A stretch of DNA of 64,000 bases, from the NCBI GenBank assembly GCA_028554755.1, contig JAPTOF010000005.1:20992001-21056000 (forward strand). The letters are read 5' to 3'. Both the position numbers and the translations under genes were made by a program. Positions 60,010-64,000 of this stretch are shown in pieces. Below the pieces are notes generated by a model. The model had not been told where the DNA came from. It made no database searches and saw nothing but the letters and a program-made list of their open reading frames with translations. How positions within the stretch are numbered: the first letter of the stretch is position 1; the number at the start of each line of letters is the position of its first letter. The stretch is from Cordia subcordata (lineage: Eukaryota > Streptophyta > Magnoliopsida > Boraginales > Cordiaceae).

Positions 60010-60440
60010 TTAGGATGGTCAATCATTCTTTATGATCCTTCCCAACTATTCAGAAATTTTGAAGTACATAATGGGGATTGAGTATTCAATGAGGGATATA
60101 AATTCATCCTTCTTAAAGTTGACATAGGAACGAAGACATAACTCACGAATTATTAAATAAAGAATTAATCTTTAAAAGGTAGTTAACGAAAATTGCATTC
60201 GTTGAAAAATTGAAATCGATTAAAATAATAAATTATGAAGTACTCGTTAAGAACTCTTTCTTTAAAAGAATGCACTCATGTATGCATATAGATATGTGTA
60301 TATTAGAAAAAGTTTGCTTGCAACTACAAGTAGCAAAGAAAAAGGTTTACATTCAATTAAACTAGTAATTCTATGCTCTACATGAAAGAATAGAACACGC
60401 TTAGATTCAATCTAAGGGGGAAAAAAAAAGTACATAAAAT
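60010..60440. repeat. Local direct duplication, copy 1 (copy 2 at 61850-62460)
   Basis: Shared landmarks: ATGCTTCTTTAGGAT, AATTCATCCTTCTTAA, GAATTATTAAATAAAGAATTAAT and TTAGATTCAATCTAA. The two copies are separated by the 60765-61817 element, and the G flank (7920-8380) carries the first part. No coding capacity. Confidence 0.8.
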
Positions 60441-60511
60441 TAGAAACGATTTTTTGCTGGCAAACCCCTTGTGTTATAATGAAACTACATCGCTGGTCCC
60501 TGTGTTCTCAA

Positions 60512-60607
60512 AACTCTCTACTTATCCCCTTGTATTTTTTCGCAATTTGCATGAATACCAACTCTCTACTTATTCCCTTGTATTTTTTCGCAATTTGCAT
60601 GAATACC
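60512..60607. repeat. 48-bp tandem duplication
   Basis: Units at 60512-60559 and 60560-60607 share CCCTTGTATTTTTTCGCAAT and differ at about two bases. Confidence 0.9.
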
Positions 60608-60764
60608 CCTTCCGTCAAATTTTCCATCCATTTTAACTGGAAGCATGCTACACGCGCCAAAAATCAAAGTGGGCTTTGTTCTTGGCTATTAATTGCATAT
60701 ATACCCCTTGCATTTGTTTTTTTTAATTGATTAATCATATTTCATGTGCACTAGCATCAATGGC

Positions 60765-61817
60765 GGAGCTATCTGTAGTTGGGGGGTGGGGGGCAAGGCA
60801 CCCCCTAAAATTTTGATGAGAAGAAAATAGTATATCAAAGTTAATATAAATTTTAAAAAAAAAAATTGCCCCCCCCCCTCTTGAGATTTATGTTTTAATA
60901 AAATTGCCTTCCCTCCCTCTTAAAATGTTTGTGAGGTTCAAGTTTTTTAATATTTTACATTTTTAAACCAAAATAGAATATTTAAAAAATTAATGGCCCC
61001 CTCCTTAAATTTTGTTTTTAGCATACTTTTTGAAATAGAAATTTTCATTTTCTTGTCTTTTGTCATAAATTTTTCAAAGTGACCTATATTGTATTCTCTA
61101 TTCACAGTATGAAACAAAGTTAAAGTTAACTCATGATGTTTGGCTTTGAATTTTTTTCATAGTTTCTATAATTGAAATTGAATTAAATTTTTTAATTTCT
61201 CTTCATATTTCGCGTACTTCTTTGAGATAATAGTTACCTCATAGTTTGTGTAATTTAATCACTTAAAAATTGACAACTTTTATGCATAGGTTATTATTTT
61301 TTATTTATGTATAATCAGAACAATCATTCTTATCTTAATTTAAAATTTTGTTACTTATTAAATAAGACATAATGTGAGTGATAAATTTTTTAAAAGAAAA
61401 ATAATTTATGATTTTTTTTAAAATATGATATAATGAATATGTAAAATAATACACTAAATTATTCAAATAATCTTAAACTGAGATTATTTTTACAAGATCT
61501 ACCACTAACTTCTAGTTACATTATAAAATTTCATAGAGATATGTGTATTTAATAGTATCAAGAATAAGTTGATTATTTATTGATTTTTAAATAAAAAATA
61601 CACCGACAAAATTATAAAATATATTCATATATAATTATTTTGGTTATTTATTTATTTATCGCTTTTTATATTAAAATAAAATTTACTAGTAGTAAAATAT
61701 TTTTTGTTATGAATTTTCTATTATATATATTTATTATAATATTTTACAATTCATATAAAAAATTATACATTAATGATTGCACCCACTGACCTTGGGTCTT
61801 AACTCTGCCACTGAATT
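60765..61817. mobile_element. Non-coding element with GGCGGAG-type inverted ends
   Basis: Left end CAATGGCGGAGCTA, right end TAACTCTGCCACTG (inverse CAGTGGCAGAGTTA), about 1.05 kb apart. The interior is AT-rich with poly-G and poly-C runs near the left end (60781-60793, 60869-60880). Plant elements with such ends are often hAT or LTR derivatives. I cannot decide the class and saw no clear TSD. Confidence 0.5.
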
Positions 61818-61849
61818 AACACCTACAGTTTGAGGATTTCTATAGACAA

Positions 61850-62460
61850 CATGCTTCTTTAGGATCCTTCCAATTATTTCAAAAGTTTGAAGTATACAAT
61901 GAGATTTGAGCATTCAGTGAGGATATAAATTCATCCTTCTTAAGTAGATATATAAATGAAGACATAACTAATGAATTATTAAATAAAGAATTAATTTTAG
62001 AAAGGTAGTTATTTCAGTCGTTTAAAATTTGAAATCAATCAAAATAATGAATCGTGAAGTAGTCGCTAAGAACTTTTTACTTAAAAGAATGCATATCCAT
62101 ATGCACATTCTTCTTCTTTCTTTTTTCTTTTTTTGGACTAGAGAAGTAAGTGCGTACAACAAACATATCTAATCAATCCAAAAAACGACCATTTACATCA
62201 AAATATCCACACTAATATTCCATCCACCACACAGCTATCTATTAATCCCCATATGCACATATAGATAGGTATATATTAGTAAAAGCTTGCCCTTACAACT
62301 GTCAGGTAGCAACTCACCATGCTTACCATATTAAGACCAAAAAAAGTTTTACATTCTTCAATTAAACTGAACAATTTTATGCTCTAAATGAGAGAAGAAA
62401 ACATGTCTAGATTCAATCTAAAGAAGAAAAGAAAAAAAGCACATAAAATTGGACATGTGG
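61850..62460. repeat. Local direct duplication, copy 2
   Basis: See 60010-60440. This copy has an extra segment at about 62110-62250 (TTTTTTCTTTTTTTGGACTAG to CAGCTATC) not found in copy 1. Confidence 0.75.
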
Positions 62461-62653
62461 TTCAATCTAGGGAAAAAGGCACATTAAATGAGAAATATGA
62501 ACATTAGAGTGATAAATCTATATCTTGTTATCACTGGCCGTATATTCTACAGGCTCAGCTGTCTACTTAGGAAGCTTGAAATAATGTATATACGTTGATT
62601 GGTCCTGAATTGATAGGGCAACGGCTCTTTGGAAACTTAAAGCAAGAGTTTTA

Positions 62654-63236
62654 GAGAGTGTTTGGTTTCGCTTTTTTTTTTTTTGTTCTCCTGTAAAGTC
62701 CAATTTAAGCTAATAAAAATATTTGTTTTAATTTAAATTTTTTTAAGTGATTTTAAGGAAAAAGTAAAAAGCTTTTCACCTCTAACTTTTATTTTTTATA
62801 GCTTTAAATACTTTTTTTTTTTAAAAAGTAAATTTGATCAAATTATTTAGAGGGTGTTTGGCTTTGCTTACTTGAGGTGCTTATAAACAGCTAGGAAAAA
62901 GTACCCTCTCACATATTTTTACTATTTAAATACTTATAAACACCAAATAAGTCAAAGCCAAACACCCTTTTACTATCTTATCCTTACTTTTTTATCTTTA
63001 TTACCAACATATCTTTCTTTTTTTATATTATAGTTACCATTTTAAATTTCGTTATCAGGTCATTAATAGTTATTTTAACAATTTAAATTAATTACTTTAA
63101 TAAAAAAATAAATACTTATTTTATAATTACGACTTTTATTCAAATATATGAATACTTAAAATCGAATATAAAAAAAAGTTGCTTAAAACCAAAAATATTT
63201 TAATTAGTTTTTTGAAAAGCCAATCCAAACACCCTC
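62654..63236. mobile_element. Tourist-like element with nested MITE, TSD TTA
   Basis: Ends GAGAGTGTTTGGTTTCGC / GCCAATCCAAACACCCTC flanked by TTA on both sides (62651-62653, 63237-63239). A smaller GAGGGTGTTTGGCTTTGC / AAAGCCAAACACCC element is nested at about 62852-62968. Confidence 0.78.
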
Positions 63237-63239
63237 TTA

Positions 63240-63975
63240 TGGCCTGTTTGGAATAGCCTTATCTGAAATCTGATAAACATCTTATCTGATAAGTATCTTA
63301 TAAAAAATAAGTGTCTGATATGATATGACTGTTTAGTCTGTTTGCTGAAATGTTGTTATAAGTTACTTTGATAATAATATTATCAATTTTAACTCATAAT
63401 ATTTTAATTTTATAATTAAATAATAAATTATACAATATAAATATTAATTAATTTTTATTTTTGTCTTAAAAATTTTAAATTTTTGAAATTTTAATTTTTA
63501 ACATTTTTTAATTTTTAATTTTTTAGTTTTTAAATTTTAAATTTTTAAATTTTAAATTTTTAATATTTGATTTTTTAATTTTAATTTTTAATATATAATA
63601 TTTTATTTTTTTATTTTAAAATTTTTATTTTTATTTTAATTTTTAATATTTAATTTTTAACAATTTTAATTTTTTAGTTTTAGAATTTTTTAATTTTAAT
63701 TTTTTAATATTTTATTTTAAATTTTAATTTTAAATTTTCTTTATTTTTTATTTTTTGAAATTTAAATTTTTAGATTTTTATTTTTAATTATTTTCTAACT
63801 GATAAGATATAAGCACCTAAACCTAACTTATTTTTAATATTACAAATAAGACATTTTATGAAAAGTATCTTATAAGTATTTTATAATAAATTGATAATAA
63901 ACAATCTTTTTTATATAAGTTGTCAAATAAGATAAGTGTCTTGTAATAAGATCCAAACAAACACAACACTAGTTA
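63240..63975. mobile_element. AT-rich TIR repeat at right edge
   Basis: Left GGCCTGTTTGGAATAGCCTT, right AAGATCCAAACAAACAC (inverse GTGTTTGTTTGGATCTT). Inside are TATCTTATAAG words near both ends and a TTTAATTTTTAA core (63420-63780). Likely a decayed MITE-type element. Confidence 0.5.
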
Positions 63976-64000
63976 CTTTATCTTTAAGCCACCAGAGAAT

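Overview
The window is AT-rich nuclear DNA from a plant, most likely a eudicot. The evidence is spliced genes with GT-AG introns, Tourist-like, Mutator-like, CACTA and hAT elements, copia-type LTRs, and a degraded piece of plastid DNA. I cannot name the species.

The core is a minus-strand tandem array of one gene family: plant class A (FAD_binding_3) flavoprotein monooxygenases, related to bacterial phenol/polyketide hydroxylases and to the single-copy Arabidopsis EMB2421-type FAD/NAD(P)-binding oxidoreductase. Three copies assemble by hand into uninterrupted 11-exon models with identical intron phases: gene A (10489-17876, 683 aa), gene B (22492-29568, 712 aa) and gene C (47725-53980, 704 aa). 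Each keeps the N-terminal GxGxxG, the central DG motif, the GDAAH motif and a C-terminal thioredoxin-like domain ending in the LVRPD-HVAWR signature. B and C form one subtype and A another. All share an ACCTTATATA core promoter 65-100 bp upstream of the ATG.

Relics of the same family surround them. G (4182-4245) is a last-exon scrap whose intron 10 is fused directly to a family promoter. D (42696-46175) is a 5' half of the A subtype with splice-site lesions. H (19346-19450), E (46560-46668) and F (59213-59321) are isolated exon-1-plus-promoter modules. Flanking DNA is duplicated too: the G upstream flank (4450-8400) matches the C upstream flank (54000-60130), and part of it matches the B upstream flank.

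Left to right: 1-2265, end of a hAT element with a transposase reading frame broken by one TGA, and a trapped 5' piece of a GT14 glycosyltransferase gene; 2.3-8.8 kb, relic G and MITEs; 8.9-18 kb, gene A with a MITE-filled intron 3; 18-22 kb, relic H and MITEs; 22-34 kb, gene B with a CACTA element in intron 5 and two Mutator-like insertions in its upstream region; 34-34.7 kb, plastid rpl16-rpl14 and trnR-UCU fragments; 35-42.3 kb, gene scraps (HSP70 exon, duplicated small first exon), an unclassified repeat, an unidentified reading frame and a copia-type LTR; 42.7-46.9 kb, relics D and E; 47.7-58 kb, gene C and its flank; 58-64 kb, solo LTR, relic F and MITE-type repeats.

Because the array copies are paralogous, many insertions can be dated by comparing a filled site with the empty site in a sister copy. 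The biochemical substrate of A-C cannot be read from the sequence. Local amplification of a normally low-copy oxidase is typical of lineage-specific metabolism, but that is inference.
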